The notes: generated by a model not told the origin, from the sequence alone. A DNA stretch of 42,295 bases from Streptomyces flavochromogenes (GCF_000717595.1 NZ_JNZO01000046.1:1-42295); one strand, 5' to 3'. Shown: positions 26,362 through 35,862, counted from the stretch's first letter. Translations and numbers: made by a program.

Positions 26362-27222
26362 TCACCCCACGGGGATGGTGATCACCGGGCAGTGGGCGCG
26401 GTGGAGCAGCCCGTGGACGACGGAGCCGACGCGCATCCCGGAGTACCCGCCCCGGCCCCGGCGGCCGACGACGACGGCCAGGGCGTGTTCGGCGGCGTCC
26501 GCGAGCGTCTCGACGGGCGAACCGATGCGCACCTCGTGGGTGAGCCGGACGTCGGGGTACTTCTCCGTCCAGCCGGCGGTGGTCTCCGAGAGCAGGCGGC
26601 GTTCGGCGGAGAACAGCGTGTCACCTCTGTGCAGGGTGAAGACGGGGGGCTGCCAGACGGCGACGGCCCGCAGGGCGCAGCGCCGGAGGTCCGCCTCCTC
26701 GAAGGACCAGGCAAGGGCGGCCCGTGAGGACTCGCTGCCGTCGACGCCGACCACGAGGTAGCGCGTCTCCTGCGTGACGTGCTCCGCGTCGCCCACGACG
26801 ACCACCGGGCAGTGCGCCTTCGCGGTGACCGGGACGACCAGGGAGCCGGCGCTCAGGAACTCCTCGGGGCGGCTGAGGTGCCGTGATCCGAGCACGATCA
26901 GGCCGGCCCGGTTCGACAGAGCGGCCAGGGATGCCGCCGGAAACCCGTCGAGAAGGGAGGAGGTGGTTCCGACGTCCGGCTGCCGGGCGTGCGCCCAGGC
27001 GAGTCCCGTACGCAGAGCCTCCTCGCCGGCCTGCCGCTGGGCCAGGTGACGAGGGGTGTCGTCGACGTGTTGGGTGTCGTGCTGCGGGGGCACCGCGACC
27101 ACCAGGCGCAGTCCCGCGCCTCGCAGGTGAGCCTCGTCCGCGGCCCAGGCGAGGGCCATGTGCCAGTTCTTGACCGGGTCGATGCCGACGACGATGTCAC
27201 GGCGATCCGTGGTGCTGGTCAT
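26362..27222 (-). CDS. Universal stress protein, tandem UspA domains
   Basis: A 286-residue protein, MTSTTDRRDIVVGIDPVKNW. Domain 1 ends VLGSRHLSRPEEFLSAGS, where the second Gly of the ATP motif is His. Domain 2 has an intact VVGRRGRGGYSGMRVGS (GxxGx9GS) and HCPVITIPVG. Opposite to the USPs at 9959 and 27219, the complete ATP site is in the second domain. Its ATG overlaps the preceding USP stop (ATGA), and the ATPase starts 7 nt after its own stop, so three products are made in tight coupling. The mycobacterial counterpart Rv1996 sits beside ctpF in the same way. Confidence 0.93.
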   Translation of the reverse strand: MTSTTDRRDIVVGIDPVKNWHMALAWAADEAHLRGAGLRLVVAVPPQHDTQHVDDTPRHLAQRQAGEEALRTGLAWAHARQPDVGTTSSLLDGFPAASLAALSNRAGLIVLGSRHLSRPEEFLSAGSLVVPVTAKAHCPVVVVGDAEHVTQETRYLVVGVDGSESSRAALAWSFEEADLRRCALRAVAVWQPPVFTLHRGDTLFSAERRLLSETTAGWTEKYPDVRLTHEVRIGSPVETLADAAEHALAVVVGRRGRGGYSGMRVGSVVHGLLHRAHCPVITIPVG

Positions 27223-28121
27223 GACGTGCTCCCGTGTCCGGGCCCTTGCCGGGGGATGAGCTCCACAGGGCAGTGGGCGTGCTGCAGCAGGCTGAGCGTG
27301 GTCCGGCCCAGGGTGGGTCCGAGGTATCCGGGCGAACGCCGGCCACCGACGACCAGAAGGTCTGCGTGGTGCGACGCGTCCACGAGGGCCCCGGGCACAC
27401 TGCGGCCCTTCTGTCCGTCGGCGTGCACGGTGAGTCCCGGGAACTCCTCCCGAACCCGTTCCGAGAGCGAGGACAGTACGCGTACGTGATCGCGGGCGAT
27501 CTCGTCGTCACCATGGGGCAGCGCGGCCCGTGAGCGGGCGGACAGCCCGGCACTCCGGATGTGCAGGAGTCGCAGGGGCACCTTGCGCAGCAGGGCTTCG
27601 CGTGCCCCCACGCGGGCACATCCCACGTCGGCCTCGTCCCGCACCGCCGCGACAACCACGCCGGCCTCGACGGGCTCCGCGGTACCGCGCACCACGACCA
27701 CGGGCGTGGTGGCGCCGGCCGCGACCTGAAGGCCGACGGATCCGAGCAACAACGAGGGGAACCCGCCGAGGCCCCGGTGTCCGACGACGATCGTGCCGGT
27801 CAGGGCGGCGGCGCCGCGCAGCCCCTCGGCGGCCCCGCCGTCGGTGAGTTCCGTGACGACCGTCAGCTCGGGGTGGCGCGCCGTGATCGCCTCGGCGGTC
27901 CGGTCGAGCAGTTCCCTTCCCTCCTGTCGGCTCCTGACGACCTCCGCACGGGACAGGAACGGGGCCCGTGTGTCCGTGTCCGCTCCATGGACGAGGAAGA
28001 GAGTGCTGCCCCGCAGGGCCGCCTCCGCTGCCGCCCACATCACCGCCGTGCGTGCGGACGGAGATCCGTCGACGCCGACGACGACCCTGCTGGGGCCGGG
28101 ACGGGCTGGGGTTCCGTCCAT
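27219..28121 (-). CDS. Universal stress protein, tandem UspA domains
   Basis: A 300-residue protein from ATG 28121, with GAGGAGGAG right upstream. Domain 1: VVVGVDGSPSARTAVMWAAA to GHRGLGGFPSLLLGSVG, an intact ATP-binding motif, and TTPVVVVRG. Domain 2: GVVVAAVRDEADVGCARVG to VGGRRSPGYLGPTLGRT, where motif glycines are replaced. It closely resembles the truncated USP at 8877-9152 at the N-terminus. First gene of the operon USP-USP-ATPase-kinase, with a palindromic box 83 nt upstream and a divergent CBS-BON gene. Confidence 0.93.
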   Translation of the reverse strand: MDGTPARPGPSRVVVGVDGSPSARTAVMWAAAEAALRGSTLFLVHGADTDTRAPFLSRAEVVRSRQEGRELLDRTAEAITARHPELTVVTELTDGGAAEGLRGAAALTGTIVVGHRGLGGFPSLLLGSVGLQVAAGATTPVVVVRGTAEPVEAGVVVAAVRDEADVGCARVGAREALLRKVPLRLLHIRSAGLSARSRAALPHGDDEIARDHVRVLSSLSERVREEFPGLTVHADGQKGRSVPGALVDASHHADLLVVGGRRSPGYLGPTLGRTTLSLLQHAHCPVELIPRQGPGHGSTS

Positions 28122-28204
28122 TGCTCCTCCTCACGCGGTCCGGGGGACTCCTTCCACCCTGACAGCCGGCCCCGAGCGGCCGCAGGGCCGCTGGGGCCAA
28201 GGAC

Positions 28205-28219
28205 GGGACCAAAGGTCCT
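28205..28219. promoter_or_regulatory. DosR/OsdR-box-like palindrome of the USP-ATPase-kinase operon
   Basis: GGGACCAAAGGTCCT, with a perfect GGACC-AAA-GGTCC core, 83 nt from the USP start codon (28121). It is the closest match to the mycobacterial half-site GGGAC, but the centre is one base different in length from the others. Confidence 0.55.
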
Positions 28220-28274
28220 ACAGGCCGGGGCATGGCGCGGGCCGGCGGTTACGAGCCCGTTCGGGCCTGAGGGT

Positions 28275-28288
28275 GGACCGTTCGGCCC
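28275..28288. promoter_or_regulatory. DosR/OsdR-box-like palindrome of the CBS-BON/nitroreductase operon
   Basis: GGACCGTTCGGCCC, 79 nt before ATG 28368. With the site at 28205 it gives each arm of the divergent promoter region its own box. Confidence 0.5.
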
Positions 28289-28367
28289 TCGCCGCCCCCG
28301 GGCGTGCGATGGAGGGTGGTGTCACGGGACAGCACACCGGCCGAACCCTCGAACAGGAGGCGCGGTG

Positions 28368-28991
28368 ATGAAGCACATGAAGGTCGGGGGTCTGATGACC
28401 GACGAGGTGGTCTCCGCCGTCCCTGCGGCGTCGTTCAGGGAGGTGGCGAAGATGCTCGCCGAGCACGACATCAGCGGGGTTCCCGTCGTGGACGAGGACG
28501 ACCATGTCGTCGGAGTCGTCTCCGAGAGCGATCTCCTGGCCCGCCACGAACTGACCGCGCGGGAGCTCATGAACACCCCGGCCGTCACGATCCACGCCGA
28601 GGAGACGGTGGCGGACGCGGCCCGGCTGATGGTGCGCCGCGGAGTCGAGCGCCTGCCCGTGGTCGACGAAGAGGAACGGCTGGTCGGCATCGTGACCCGC
28701 CGCGATCTTCTCTGTGTCTACCTCCGCCCGGACGCGGAGATCCGGCGCCGCATCCGTGAGGACGTCCTCACGGATGCCATGGATCTTCCCGCGGACGCCG
28801 TGGATGTGCACGTCCTGGACGGCGTGGTGACGCTGGGAGGCGGCGTCCGGCGGCGGAGTCAGGCCCTGATGCTCGTCGGACTCGCCGAACGGGTCGACGG
28901 CGTCGTCGCCGTCGTGGACCGCCTGTCCTTCCATGAAGACGACACCCGCCTCGCGTCCTTGACCCGGACTCCGCACGACATCTCTTGGTGA
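28368..28991 (+). CDS. CBS-CBS-BON protein
   Basis: A 207-residue protein with CAGGAGG upstream of the ATG. The first CBS motif is GGLMTDEVVSAVPAASFREV to VVGVVSESDLL, the second ELMNTPAVTIHAEETVADAA to LVGIVTRRDLLCVYLR. The BON domain is at about 135-195 (DAVDVHVLDGVVTLGGGV, RRRSQALMLVGLAERVDG). The linker between the CBS motifs is short, as in the 39045 copy, while the copies at 20563 and 35936 have 25-30 extra residues. It probably senses AMP/ATP; the partner is unknown. The nitroreductase follows 22 nt downstream in the same operon. Confidence 0.93.
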   Translation: MKHMKVGGLMTDEVVSAVPAASFREVAKMLAEHDISGVPVVDEDDHVVGVVSESDLLARHELTARELMNTPAVTIHAEETVADAARLMVRRGVERLPVVDEEERLVGIVTRRDLLCVYLRPDAEIRRRIREDVLTDAMDLPADAVDVHVLDGVVTLGGGVRRRSQALMLVGLAERVDGVVAVVDRLSFHEDDTRLASLTRTPHDISW

Positions 28992-29013
28992 CTCACCGCA
29001 GACAGGAGGAACC

Positions 29014-30003
29014 GTGTCTACCACCGCTCTGACCCGATCACTCGTGACGTCGCTGATCGAAGACGCCGTCACGGCTCCCTCGATGCACAACGCACAGCCG
29101 TGGAAGTTCGTCTGCAAGACGGGTACCGGCGTCATCGAGCTGCACGGAGATCCGTTGCGCGGCATGCCGGTGGAGGACCCGGACCACCGTGCCCTCCACC
29201 TCGGCTGCGGCGCCGCCCTGTTCGGTCTGCGGGTCGCCGCCGCGTACAGAGGCCCTCATGCCGCGGTCCGGCTGCTGCCCCGCTCCGAGGACCGCTGGCA
29301 CTTCGCCGACGTGGAACTCCATGGCGCGGACGACGTCGACCATGGTCTCGTCGCGCTCCACGCCGCCCTGTCGCGGCGCCACACCAGCCGCTTCCCCTTC
29401 ACCGAGGAGCGAATCCCCTCCGAGGTGATCGACGGTCTGCGGGCCTCGGCCCTCCTGGAGGGCTGCCAGCTGGTCGTGCCGGGCGACTGGCACACCGACG
29501 CCGTCCTCGAGATCGTCCACGACTCCGAAAGGTTCGAGGCCGCGGACGCGGCGGTTCGCGCGGAGATCGCCGCATGGACGCGCACGGGTGCGTCCGGCGA
29601 GGGCTCCGAGACCGAAGGCATCCCTTCGTACGCCTTCGGCCCTCGGCAGTACGACGTCACCTCTCCGGTCCGGGACTTCGACTCACCCCGGCACGTCCCG
29701 GACCGCGCTTCGGCACGCTTCGAAAAGCGGCCGCAGATAGCCCTCCTCGGCACGGTCGAGGACAGTCCGCGGCAGTGGCTGATGGCAGGCCAGGCGCTGC
29801 ACCGGGTCCTGCTCCGCGCCACCCTTGACGGTCTGTCCACCTCCCTCATGTCGCAACCCCTCGAGTGGTCCGAACTCCGCTCCGTCATACGCGATCCGGC
29901 TTCGACAACGGCCTTCGTCCACATGGTGCTCCGCCTGGGCTACGGCCCCCAGGGGCGGGCCACGCCGCGTCGGCCCGTCGCCGAGGTGCTCACCTTCGAC
30001 TGA
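29014..30003 (+). CDS. Nitroreductase-family protein of the Acg (Rv2032) type
   Basis: A 329-residue protein from GTG 29014, preceded by AGGAGGA. It carries TAPSMHNAQPWKFVCKTGTG near the N-terminus, ALHLGCGAALFGLRVAA, ALSRRHTSRFPF, and near the C-terminus ATLDGLSTSLMSQPLEWSEL and MVLRLGYGP. This is the Acg/Rv3131-type degenerate nitroreductase: two fused half-domains that bind FMN in one site and probably do not reduce nitro compounds. Acg is a DosR-regulon gene in M. tuberculosis. It is the second gene of its operon and converges with the GH65 gene with only 8 nt between them. Confidence 0.92.
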   Translation: MSTTALTRSLVTSLIEDAVTAPSMHNAQPWKFVCKTGTGVIELHGDPLRGMPVEDPDHRALHLGCGAALFGLRVAAAYRGPHAAVRLLPRSEDRWHFADVELHGADDVDHGLVALHAALSRRHTSRFPFTEERIPSEVIDGLRASALLEGCQLVVPGDWHTDAVLEIVHDSERFEAADAAVRAEIAAWTRTGASGEGSETEGIPSYAFGPRQYDVTSPVRDFDSPRHVPDRASARFEKRPQIALLGTVEDSPRQWLMAGQALHRVLLRATLDGLSTSLMSQPLEWSELRSVIRDPASTTAFVHMVLRLGYGPQGRATPRRPVAEVLTFD

Positions 30004-30011
30004 GCCGCCCC

Positions 30012-32402
30012 TCACAGACGGAACCAGCACTCCTGCCCGGGTGTCACGGTCACCCGCCGTCCGCCGGGGAGCGCGACGGCGAGCGGGCCCTCGGGCGAGG
30101 CGGGAACACGGATGGCCAACCGTCCGGGGAGGATCCGCAGGCGCACCCCTCGATGGCGGCCGCAGCACAGAGTGAAGGTGAACCGGGGGATCTCCGCGAG
30201 CGTCACCGGAGCCACTCGAAGTCCTTCCGGTCCCGTTTCCAGGCCGGTGATCCCCCGTTCGACGAGGTCGATCGTGCCGGCCATCGCGCCGAGATGAATA
30301 CCCTCGCCGGTCGTTCCGCCCTGGACGTCGGCCACATCGGCGAGCAGGGCCTCCTCGCAGTACCGCCACGCGTCGGCGCCCTTCTGCCGGGTCAGCACCC
30401 ACCCATGGACGAGACTGCTCAGCGTCGAGCCGTGGCTGGTGCGCCGCAGGTGGTACGCGACGGTCGCACGCCACATCTCGTCGTCCAGCGCGTAGCCGAG
30501 CCGGCCGAACAGGCCGTACAGCTCCTCGGGCCGGAAGAGGTAGCCGAGCATGAGGGTGTCGGCCTGCTTCGACGCCTGGTAGCGGTTGACCGTGTCGCCC
30601 TCGGCCTCCAGGATCCGGTCGAGCCTGCGGATGTCGCCGTAACGGGCCCGGTACGCCTGCCAGTCGAGTTCCGCCAGGTCTCCGTACCCCTCGAACTGGC
30701 TGACCACGCCCTGATGGAAGGGCACGTACAGACGGCGGGAGACGTCCTCCCAGCGGGCGAGTTCATCGTCGTCCAGCGACAGTTGCTCCGAGAGTTCCGC
30801 GCCTCGGGCCTCGGGCAGTTCGCCGAGCAGGTCGAGGCCGCGGGCGAGCACCCAGGCGGCGGTTGCGTTGGTGTAGGCGTTGTCGTCGATCCCCGGCGCC
30901 GCGGCATCGGGATAGGCGTCGTGGTACTCGTCCGGTCCCACGACCCCACGGATGCGGTAGCGGCCGAGCGCCGGGTCGAACGTGGCGGCCCCGGCCCAGA
31001 AGCGGGCCACCTCGAGGAGGATCTCCGCGCCGGCGGAATGGAGGAATCCTCGGTCGCCGGTGGCCTGCGCGTACTTCCAGACGTTGAAGGCGACAGCGGA
31101 GCCCACGTGGCGCTGAAGCCGGGAACGATCCTCCAGCCATCGTCCTGAGCGCGGGTTGAGGTGCAGGACCTGGGTCTCCTCGCGGCCCGAACTCGCGCTC
31201 TGCCAGGGAAACATGGCCCCTCGTTGACCGACGAGACGTGCGGCCTCACGGGCGGCCGGCAGCCGCCTGTGCCGGTACATGAGCAGGGCACGGGCCACCT
31301 CGGGGAAGTGAAGGTCGAGATAGGGCAGGACGAAGAGCTCGTCCCAGAAGACGTGTCCTCGATAGGCCTCACCGTGCAGTCCGCGCGCGGGCACGCCCAC
31401 GTCGAGTTCCGCCGTGTGCGGGGACAGTGTCTGCAGCAGGTGGAACACGTGCAGCCGCAGGATGCGGCCGGCCTCACCGGGCACATGCAGCTCCCCCGCC
31501 TCCCAGACTCGCTGCCAGGCCGCCCTGTGGGCGGAGAGCAGCCGGGGGAAGGACGGAGTGCGAGCGATCACGTCAGTGGCTGCCGTGAGCGGGTCGGCAG
31601 CGGGCCCGTCCATCGACGTGTGCAGCGCCAGGGTCTTCACGACCATCGCCGAGCGGCGGGGAACGACCGGCAGGCGGTATGTCTGTTCGGTGCCGGTCGA
31701 GCCGGCGACCTCCCGCGCTGACAGCGCGGGGTGGGTGACCGTGCGCACGGCCATGGCGATCCGGATGCCCGGGGCGAACGTACGGCAAGAGATCCAGGCG
31801 ACGCCGTCGTCCTCGAATCCGGTCCGGTGTTCGGTGAGATGGCGCCCGTCGAGATGCCGGTAGCGCTCGACTCCGGCGTTGGTGACGGCGCCGTCGAGCA
31901 GGGACCGCACCTCGACGGCGCCGCTCCAGCCGTAGGCACGGAAGAGGGTGCACTGGGCCGCCAGTCCGGGTTCTCCCATGTGAACGAGGCGGATGTGGCT
32001 GACGCGCAGGCCCCGCCCGTGAGAGTCCTCGAAGAACAGACGTCGCGTGAGAACCCCCGCACGCAGGTCGAGGTGCACGTCGTAGTGGCGCAGTTCGCCG
32101 GCGTCGGGGGTGAGCCACACGCCCGGCGGACCGTCGTCCGGGAGACAGCGGTAGCGCAGCAGCGTCCAGTTCGGAAGGTTGACGAGGTCCTCGTTCTCGA
32201 CCTGCTGCCCTGCGACCGTCGAGGTGAGCCGGTCGTAGCCGCCGGCCAGATACGTGCCCGGATAGTGCGCGCCCCCAGCGGTGCACTCGGGAGCGCAGCC
32301 GCGGGTGGCGAACCGGCCGTTGCCCAGGGTGCAGAGCGCCTCGACCAGCGGCTCGCGTCCCGGGTCGTAACGGTCGTACTTCCACGTCCAGGCCGTGGTC
32401 AT
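30012..32402 (-). CDS. Glycoside hydrolase family 65 protein (trehalose/kojibiose/maltose phosphorylase-like)
   Basis: A 796-residue enzyme with the GH65 layout: N-terminal beta-sandwich (about 1-265), helical linker, (alpha/alpha)6 barrel and C-terminal beta sheet. GHVFWDELFVLPYLDLHFPE is in the barrel. GVVGPDEYHDAYPD carries Glu492, at the position of the general acid of maltose phosphorylase. ASKQADTLMLGYLF and TSHGSTLSSLVHGW form the phosphate-site region. It should cleave an alpha-linked disaccharide, with phosphate or by hydrolysis; which one I cannot tell. ATG 32402 overlaps the HAD stop (ATGA). HAD plus GH65 matches the domains of mycobacterial OtsB1 (Rv2006), a DosR-regulon protein, as two separate genes. 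Confidence 0.92.
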   Translation of the reverse strand: MTTAWTWKYDRYDPGREPLVEALCTLGNGRFATRGCAPECTAGGAHYPGTYLAGGYDRLTSTVAGQQVENEDLVNLPNWTLLRYRCLPDDGPPGVWLTPDAGELRHYDVHLDLRAGVLTRRLFFEDSHGRGLRVSHIRLVHMGEPGLAAQCTLFRAYGWSGAVEVRSLLDGAVTNAGVERYRHLDGRHLTEHRTGFEDDGVAWISCRTFAPGIRIAMAVRTVTHPALSAREVAGSTGTEQTYRLPVVPRRSAMVVKTLALHTSMDGPAADPLTAATDVIARTPSFPRLLSAHRAAWQRVWEAGELHVPGEAGRILRLHVFHLLQTLSPHTAELDVGVPARGLHGEAYRGHVFWDELFVLPYLDLHFPEVARALLMYRHRRLPAAREAARLVGQRGAMFPWQSASSGREETQVLHLNPRSGRWLEDRSRLQRHVGSAVAFNVWKYAQATGDRGFLHSAGAEILLEVARFWAGAATFDPALGRYRIRGVVGPDEYHDAYPDAAAPGIDDNAYTNATAAWVLARGLDLLGELPEARGAELSEQLSLDDDELARWEDVSRRLYVPFHQGVVSQFEGYGDLAELDWQAYRARYGDIRRLDRILEAEGDTVNRYQASKQADTLMLGYLFRPEELYGLFGRLGYALDDEMWRATVAYHLRRTSHGSTLSSLVHGWVLTRQKGADAWRYCEEALLADVADVQGGTTGEGIHLGAMAGTIDLVERGITGLETGPEGLRVAPVTLAEIPRFTFTLCCGRHRGVRLRILPGRLAIRVPASPEGPLAVALPGGRRVTVTPGQECWFRL

Positions 32403-33175
32403 CCGCGCTCACCCCACACGCTCCGGACCAGCGCGGCCAGATCGGGAACGACCAGGTCGGCGCCCTGCTCCCGCAGGAGGGCAGTGGTGCTCCGCAGCGG
32501 CGTGCGGTCGACTCCGACGACGAGACCGAAGCCGCCGCGACGCGCCGCCTCGACCCCGGCGAGTGCGTCCTCGGCGACTGCGCTCTCCTGGGCGCGACTG
32601 CCCAGGAGAGCGGCCGCCCGCAGGAACAGTGCGGGATCCGGCTTGCCGGCGAGGCCGAGCCCGGCGGCGTCCTCGCCGTCCACGATCACCGTGAGGAGAC
32701 CGGCGAGCCCGGCGGCACGGATCAGTGTCCGGGCGTGCCGGGAGGCGGAGACGGCTGCGCAGGGCACGCCCGCCGTGCGCAGAGCCATGAGGGCGGGCCC
32801 TGCGTCGGCGAAGGCCGTGACGCCTTTCGTACGAAGCAGATCGACGAACGCCCGTTCCTTGTGTGCCGCGACGGCCCAGACCGTGCCGAGGCCGGGGGCG
32901 TCGTGGGGATCTCCCGGTGGGAGGCGAAGGCCGCGGGCGGTGAGGAAGGCCACGGCGCCGTCGTACCGGGACCTTCCGTCGACGAGTCGGCGGTACTCGA
33001 CGTCCGCGTCGAAGGGTGGCTGCGTCCCGATGTCGGGCGCGAGTCGGTCGAGGCAGGCGTCGAAGGCGATCTTCCACGCCGCCGCGTGCACGACGGCGGA
33101 GTCGAGCAGTACACCGTCGGTGTCGAGGACGATGCTCTCCGGAGGCCGAGAGTCCAGGCCGCCTCGGCCGGTCAT
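32399..33175 (-). CDS. HAD-superfamily hydrolase, beta-phosphoglucomutase-like
   Basis: A 258-residue HAD protein. Motif I is SIVLDTDGVLLDSAVVHA (Asp18 as likely nucleophile, Asp20 acid/base). Motif II lies in AAVSASRHART, motif III at LGLAGKPDPALF, and motif IV at AVAEDALAGVEAARRGG. The helical cap has the size seen in beta-phosphoglucomutases, and linkage to a GH65 gene is typical: a phosphorylase releases beta-glucose 1-phosphate and this enzyme would make glucose 6-phosphate. Its ATG overlaps the dehydrogenase stop as TGATG and its stop overlaps the GH65 start. A phosphatase role is possible. Confidence 0.88.
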   Translation of the reverse strand: MTGRGGLDSRPPESIVLDTDGVLLDSAVVHAAAWKIAFDACLDRLAPDIGTQPPFDADVEYRRLVDGRSRYDGAVAFLTARGLRLPPGDPHDAPGLGTVWAVAAHKERAFVDLLRTKGVTAFADAGPALMALRTAGVPCAAVSASRHARTLIRAAGLAGLLTVIVDGEDAAGLGLAGKPDPALFLRAAALLGSRAQESAVAEDALAGVEAARRGGFGLVVGVDRTPLRSTTALLREQGADLVVPDLAALVRSVWGERG

Positions 33176-34254
33176 CAGGCCGCCGACGTGTCGGGGAGGC
33201 TCACGGCCGTGTGCCGCGGGCCGCCCAGCGCGACTTTGATGGCGCCGGTCTGGGCCGCGCGGCCGAAGACGTCGTACGCCTCCTCCATCTCCCTCAGTTC
33301 GAAGCGGTGGGTGAGCAGTGCCGCCGACGGCAGCCGCCCCGCGGCCATCATGCGCAGCAGCATGGGTGTGGAGGAGGTGTCCACCAGCCCGGTGGTGATC
33401 GTGACGTCCTTGATCCACAGGTCTTCTAGGTGAAGGGTCGCGGGCTTGCCGTGGACTCCGATGTTGGCCACCCTGCCGCCTGGTCGGACCATGCGCGTGC
33501 ACATCTCGAACGCCTCAGGGACACCGACGGCCTCCATGACGACGTCGGCGCCGAGGCCGTCGGTCAGATCCGCGACGAGCTGCTCGGGGCCTTCCCCGGC
33601 GTTCACGGTGGCGTTCGCGCCGAGGGCGCGGGCGGCGCTCAGCCGGGACTCGGCGAGGTCGACGACGACGATACGGCCGGGACTGTAGAGGCCCGCCGTG
33701 ATGACGGCGGCGAGGCCGATGGGGCCCGCGCCGACCACGACCACCGTGTCGGAGGGGTGCACCGCGCCGTTCAGGACCCCTACCTCGTAGGCGGTGGGGA
33801 AGATGTCGGCAAGCAGGACGGCGTCGAAGTCGTCGATCGCCTCCGGTAGCGGGTGGACCGACAGGTCGGCGAAGGGCACCCGGACGTACTCGGCCTGGGT
33901 GCCGTCGACGGTGTGGCCGAGGATCCAGCCGCCTCCGCCCCGGCACTGTCCGTAACTGCTCTCACGGCAGAAGCGGCACCTTCCGCAGGCCGTGATGCAG
34001 GAGACCAGGACGCGGTCGCCGGGTCGTACCGTGCGGACGTCGCCCCCGGTCTCCACCACCGTGCCGACCGCTTCGTGTCCGAGGACCCGGCCGGGCGTCA
34101 CCTCCGGGACGTCTCCCTTCAGGATGTGCAGGTCCGTGCCGCAGATGGTGACGGCGTCGACCCGGACGATCGCGTCGGCGGGATCCTCGACGACCGGGTC
34201 GGGCATGTCCTGCCAGGCGATACGCCCCGGCTCATGGAAGACGAGTGCCTTCAT
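33175..34254 (-). CDS. Zinc-dependent medium-chain alcohol dehydrogenase
   Basis: A 359-residue MDR-family enzyme. [16 protein letters not shown] holds the first catalytic zinc Cys, [14 protein letters not shown] the zinc His-Glu. [16 protein letters not shown] gives four structural-zinc cysteines. The Rossmann motif is [14 protein letters not shown], followed by [10 protein letters not shown], whose Asp favours NAD over [15 protein letters not shown] is typical of the subgroup acting on short alcohols or formaldehyde-like substrates. The exact substrate is unknown. ATG 34254 is preceded only by a weak purine-rich stretch. First gene of the dehydrogenase-HAD-GH65 operon and divergent from the MBL gene, with a shared palindrome 76 nt upstream. 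Confidence 0.92.
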   Translation of the reverse strand: MKALVFHEPGRIAWQDMPDPVVEDPADAIVRVDAVTICGTDLHILKGDVPEVTPGRVLGHEAVGTVVETGGDVRTVRPGDRVLVSCITACGRCRFCRESSYGQCRGGGGWILGHTVDGTQAEYVRVPFADLSVHPLPEAIDDFDAVLLADIFPTAYEVGVLNGAVHPSDTVVVVGAGPIGLAAVITAGLYSPGRIVVVDLAESRLSAARALGANATVNAGEGPEQLVADLTDGLGADVVMEAVGVPEAFEMCTRMVRPGGRVANIGVHGKPATLHLEDLWIKDVTITTGLVDTSSTPMLLRMMAAGRLPSAALLTHRFELREMEEAYDVFGRAAQTGAIKVALGGPRHTAVSLPDTSAA

Positions 34255-34330
34255 GGCGCCCACCCACTTCCTGTCGCACGTCGCTGCGGTCCTCGTCCAC
34301 CAGGCTGCGTCCGGTACCCGGGCGACGCAT

Positions 34331-34344
34331 GGGCCGGTCGGCCC
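34331..34344. promoter_or_regulatory. DosR/OsdR-box-like palindrome in the divergent ADH/MBL promoter region
   Basis: GGGCCGGTCGGCCC: five bases on each side form a perfect inverted repeat around GGTC. It is 76 nt from the dehydrogenase start and 86 nt from the MBL start, so one site could serve both operons. Confidence 0.55.
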
Positions 34345-34430
34345 CCCGATGTGCCCGTCCGGACTCTCGGGGCGTGCCGGGTCAGGATGCGAGGGTGGAG
34401 ACCGGTACACGTTCCGAAGGAGGGACGGCC

Positions 34431-35862
34431 ATGTCCGAGGCAGCCCCGAATCCCGCTCCCACGCCCCCGCGGCCGGCCCTGCCGAGTTTCCCGGGTGGCG
34501 TGGGGACGGTCACCGGCAGCAGGTTCCTGGTCGAGAGCGACCATGCGCGGATCCTCCTCGACTGCGGTCTCTTCCAGGGTTTCGCGAAGCTGCGGCACCG
34601 CAACCGGGAGCGGTTCGCCCGCGACGCCGCGGACGTGGACGCCGTGGTCGTCACCCATGCCCACCTGGACCACTGCGGCTATCTGCCCCGCCTGGTGCGG
34701 CAGGGATTCCGGGGACCGGTCCTGACCAGCGCCCACACCGCCCGGCTCGCCGGGGTCGTGCTGCGCGACAGCGCGCGGCTCCAGATGGAGGCCGCCCGGC
34801 ACGCCGACGCACACGGCTGGTCCAAGCACCGCCCGGCCAAACCGCTCTACGACGACTCGGACGTCGAGAAGACCCTGGCGTTCTTCGACCCCGTGGCCGG
34901 CGAGGACGTGGAGATCATGGCCGGCACCCGGCTCACGCTCCACCACGGCGGACACATCCTCGGCTCGGCATGGGCCGGGGCCCACCTGACGCTGGAGGAC
35001 GGCCCCACCCTGGCCACCTCCGGTGACCTGGGCCGCCCGGGGCACCCGCTGCTGCTGCCGCCGGAGCCGTTCACGGGTGCCGACGTGCTCCTCATGGAGT
35101 CCGCCTACGGCGACCGGCACCACAACCAGGAGTCCGCCCGGTCGGAGTTCGCCTCCATCGTCACCCTCACCCTCGCGCGGAACGGCACCGTCGTCATCCC
35201 GGCCTTCGCGATCGACCGGACCGAGGTCGTCCTGCACGAACTGGGCCGCCTGCGCGACACGGGCGTCCTGCCCAGCTCGGCCCCCGTGTACGTGGACAGC
35301 CCCCATGGCCCTCGCCGCGCTGGACGTCTACCGGGACGCCGTACGCGAGCACTCCGTCGAGCTGCGGCCCGAGATCCTCGCACGGGGCGAGGGCGCGCTG
35401 AGCCCGGAACCGTTCCTCGCGGCGCGCACCGTGCAGGAGTCCATCGACATCAGCAGCACGCACGGGCCGGCCGTGATCGTCTCCTCGGCCGGCATGGCCA
35501 CCGGCGGCCGGGTCCTGCACCACCTCCACCGCCTTCTCCCCGATCCGCGCAACGCCGTGGTCGTGGTCGGCTTCGCCGCTGCAGGCACCCGGGCACGGGA
35601 CCTGGTGGACGGAGCCCGGACGCTCAAGATGTTCGGCGAGTACGTGCCCGTACGGGCCGAGATCGCCGACGTACCCCACTTCTCGGCCCATGCCGACGCC
35701 GGACAGATCATCGACTGGCTCCGCGGCGCTCCTCCCCCGCACACCACCTACCTCGTCCACGGCGAACCGGCCGCGTCCGAGGCGCTGCGCGATCGCATCG
35801 ACCGCGAACTGGGCTGGACGGCCGTCGTACCCCGCTCCGGGGAGGCCGTCCTGGTCCGCTGA
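34431..35862 (+). pseudogene. MBL-fold beta-CASP (RNase J/CPSF-like) protein with one frameshift
   Basis: GAAGGAGGG precedes ATG 34431. The first frame gives [20 protein letters not shown], the metal motif [15 protein letters not shown] (His76, His78, Asp80, His81), [15 protein letters not shown] and [12 protein letters not shown], up to VYVDSP near 35300. A run of five C (35300-35304), one more than [17 protein letters not shown] needs, shifts the frame. The second frame then reads [18 protein letters not shown] and [18 protein letters not shown] to a stop at 35862. The two parts together form a complete protein of about 476 residues of the beta-CASP RNA-processing family. Every other motif is intact, so a sequencing or assembly error, a fresh mutation or slippage are all possible. 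First gene of the plus-strand run. Confidence 0.85.

Noticed and set aside
24415..26727. A 770-codon plus-strand open frame opposite the ATPase and USP
   Set aside because: Ser/Arg/Thr-rich antisense shadow created by high third-position GC; the minus strand encodes a complete P-type ATPase.
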